13,516 nt of DNA from Desulfonema limicola (GTDB lineage Bacteria > Desulfobacterota > Desulfobacteria > Desulfobacterales > DYRC01): NCBI GenBank assembly GCA_020718925.1, contig DYRC01000029.1, positions 1 to 13,516 of the forward strand, given 5' to 3'. The notes under the pieces are model-generated. The model was not told where the DNA came from and did not search any database. It worked only from the letters and a program-made list of their open reading frames with translations. Shown here one piece after another: positions 12,019 through 13,516 of the stretch (position 1 is the stretch's first letter; the number at the start of each line of letters is the position of its first letter). The position numbers and the translations under genes were made by a program.

Positions 12019-12837
12019 ATGAACTCGCTGTTTGCACAAATATCCAATTGGAAAACACGCTTATCGCACTGGTTCAAACATAAGCTTGTGGGCTGGCTGT
12101 TGATGGTGATGGGAAAAGAAGAAGGGATAGAAAGGCTGCTAACCGGGAGATCCCGTTTATTTTTTACGCCGATTATCGCAGAGGTACTGCTGACCGAATT
12201 TGATGACATCGCGCCTGAACCGGAAATCATTGCCAGCAATAAGATGTTTGCTCAGAAATGGAATTTTTTCAAAGCGGCACAATCTCTGATTAAGTACAAA
12301 CCCGAAGCTGCCGCGCTGATTTTAAATCAGTGGAATCAGAATCCGAAATTCAAAAATCATGCGTTCAAAGCGCAGGCGATTACAGGCGTATGGCTCATGG
12401 CACCTCCGTTTGTTCCTGAGTTGGATAAGAAAGTTATTCCTATCATTGATCTGATTGCCCTCAGCAACAAACCCATGATTGAGAATATGTTAAAAACATT
12501 GACATTTGATGCGGTTATTGCATATCTGGGCAGAACGAAACTTCCGCCGCTCAATCCGACTCTGGGGGCATTGCCTATGGAGACGCTCGTGCCTATTTTT
12601 TACGCGCTGAAAACGAATTTTCCGCAGGCATTCAACGACAGAATCGGAAAACTTCCGCCGGCTACCAGCGGACAGGTACGGGCAAAAATGCGCGAGATTG
12701 AGGAGCATCAGATGAGGATTCAGGAGCATGGAATGAAGATAAAAAATTTTGAAAAAACAGATGTTTTATTGGAAAGGCTCATTCCACCTCCTCCGGATCA
12801 ACTGCCGTCTCCCGAAGGTGCTTCGGATAAAAAATAA
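12019..12837 (+). CDS. Hypothetical protein of the floA-mlaD cluster
   Basis: The 272-residue protein is not recognised. AGGAG lies ten bases before the ATG. The N-terminus (SNWKTRLSHWFKHKLVGWLLMVMGKEEG) looks amphipathic and basic, suited to peripheral membrane contact rather than a true transmembrane helix. A mostly helical body follows. Residues 228-241 form a tandem heptad, EEHQMRI then QEHGMKI, encoded by two similar 21-base units (12700-12741) and likely a short coiled coil. The C-terminus is proline-rich (LIPPPPDQLPSPEG). The gene stops 14 bases before the mlaD start, within an apparent operon. A role in connecting FloA or the MCE protein to the membrane is a guess from position. Confidence 0.75.
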   Translation: MNSLFAQISNWKTRLSHWFKHKLVGWLLMVMGKEEGIERLLTGRSRLFFTPIIAEVLLTEFDDIAPEPEIIASNKMFAQKWNFFKAAQSLIKYKPEAAALILNQWNQNPKFKNHAFKAQAITGVWLMAPPFVPELDKKVIPIIDLIALSNKPMIENMLKTLTFDAVIAYLGRTKLPPLNPTLGALPMETLVPIFYALKTNFPQAFNDRIGKLPPATSGQVRAKMREIEEHQMRIQEHGMKIKNFEKTDVLLERLIPPPPDQLPSPEGASDKK

Positions 12838-12851
12838 ATACGGAGGATATG

Positions 12852-13298
12852 ATGAAACGTTCAACAGTTGAAATGACCGCAGGAATTTTTGTACTTATCG
12901 GCATCCTGTGCGTGGGATATTTAACCATCAAACTTGGCAGAATGGAGTGGGTCGGAGGGGACTATTATTCTGTTTATGCCAAATTTCAATCTGTGTCCGG
13001 GCTGACAAAAGGCGCGAAGGTGGAAATATCCGGAGTACAGATCGGTAGCGTGGATGAAATCAGCTTGGATCAGAAACGCATGATCGCTATGGTCAGAATG
13101 AAGATTAAAAAGGGATTGGCGCTGACCGACGATGCGATTGCCTCTGTTAAAACCTCCGGGTTGATCGGCGATAAATATATCCGAATTTCTCAGGGCGGAT
13201 CTGAAAATCTTGTAAAACCGGGCGACACGCTCACGGAAACCGAATCCGCCATTGATTTGGAAGAACTTATCAGCAAGTATGTGTTCGGCAAGGTGTGA
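12852..13298 (+). CDS. mlaD: MCE-domain lipid-transport protein MlaD
   Basis: MlaD is the periplasmic, inner-membrane-anchored MCE subunit of the Mla phospholipid-transport ABC system, which maintains outer-membrane asymmetry. The 148-residue product has one N-terminal membrane helix (about 8-27) and a single MCE domain (about 38-115). Its core LTKGAKVEISGVQIGSVDEI is followed by VKTSGLIGDKYIRIS. The C-terminal AIDLEELISKYVFGKV is characteristic of MlaD. ATG 12852 is preferred: GGAGG (12842-12846) lies five bases from it, but only two from the ATG at 12849. The usual partners mlaE (permease) and mlaF (ATPase) are not upstream; floA and two unknown genes are. A partial antitoxin-like gene, not mlaC, follows directly. 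The protein looks complete and similar in length to other minimal MlaD proteins. Confidence 0.93.
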   Translation: MKRSTVEMTAGIFVLIGILCVGYLTIKLGRMEWVGGDYYSVYAKFQSVSGLTKGAKVEISGVQIGSVDEISLDQKRMIAMVRMKIKKGLALTDDAIASVKTSGLIGDKYIRISQGGSENLVKPGDTLTETESAIDLEELISKYVFGKV

Positions 13299-13299
13299 T

Positions 13300-13516
13300 A
13301 TGCTCAGAGGTATCCGACAGCAGACGGTTGTCAGGGAGGGCGGAAAAATCGAAATCATATCGCCCGAACTGCCCACAGGCATAAATGTCGAGGTCTTTGT
13401 GTGGATAGAACCTGCCGAGCAGGATACTACGGAATATTTACTATCCACTCAAGCGAATCGGGAACATCTCTTGCAAGCCTTAAAGGATTTGGATGATCGT
13501 TCCACTTATATTTATG
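13300..13516 (+). CDS. Antitoxin-like protein, 3' end cut by window
   Basis: A frame opens at ATG 13300, one base after the mlaD stop, and runs off the window. It begins MLRGIRQQTVVREGGKIEI and contains SPELPTGINVEVFVWIEP, a short swapped-hairpin-like strand pattern. It then reads DTTEYLLSTQANREHLLQAL and DLDDRSTYIY. The latter half is typical, from memory, of RelB/Phd-like antitoxins paired with Txe/YoeB-type RNases (TEYLLST.AN...L..A...L). The first half resembles DUF104/AbrB-like antitoxin N-termini. AAGGTG a few bases upstream may serve as a ribosome binding site. A toxin gene would be expected just beyond the window. Confidence 0.75.
   Translation, partial: MLRGIRQQTVVREGGKIEIISPELPTGINVEVFVWIEPAEQDTTEYLLSTQANREHLLQALKDLDDRSTYIY

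Noticed and set aside
12921..13448. 175-codon minus-strand frame across mlaD and the antitoxin gene
   Set aside because: It is a shadow of two recognisable plus-strand genes, with no start signal.

Overview
The window looks like a chromosomal segment of a Gram-negative anaerobe, probably a member of the Desulfobacterota (Desulfobacterales). The basis is moderate to low G+C, an Na+-translocating NADH:quinone reductase (nqrE, nqrF), an Mla lipid-transport subunit that implies an outer membrane, a flotillin-like FloA, several toxin-antitoxin genes and decaying insertion sequences. The taxonomic guess comes from gene content and remembered protein similarity, not from a marker gene.

Layout. Bases 1-1158 hold three broken genes in a row. 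First is the 5' part of an ISAzo13-type transposase on the minus strand, frameshifted in a homopolymer. Next is the 3' part of a different DDE transposase, with an in-frame TGA. Last is the 3' end of a PD-(D/E)XK-like accessory gene. Directly after this debris lie nqrE and nqrF (1171-3098), cut off from nqrABCD, with an unusual GTGTTA/TAACAC repeat array between them. A Phd/YefM-type antitoxin and a PIN (VapC/FitB-like) toxin follow (3127-3797). On the minus strand, an NMT1/THI5-like periplasmic binding protein gene overlaps a YgjP-type metallopeptidase gene (3839-5357).

From 5498 to 7966 lies a large cytoplasmic protein with helical repeats, a four-cysteine zinc knuckle, TPRs and a C-terminal SEC-C zinc motif. 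It converges with no gap on a receiver-histidine kinase (7967-9301). Bases 9302-10166 hold no conserved gene but are rich in palindromes, an interspersed CCGAAGG repeat, and small reading frames with good ribosome binding sites.

From 10167 a DUF4442 hotdog-fold gene precedes what looks like one operon: floA, an 87-residue protein, a 272-residue protein, mlaD, and an antitoxin-like gene cut by the window end. The floA promoter is near consensus and places the transcription start on or next to the ATG, which suggests a leaderless mRNA. The floA-x-y-mlaD arrangement, linking a membrane-scaffold protein to an MCE lipid-transport protein through two proteins I do not recognise, is the most interesting candidate system here. 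No tRNA, rRNA or CRISPR array was seen.
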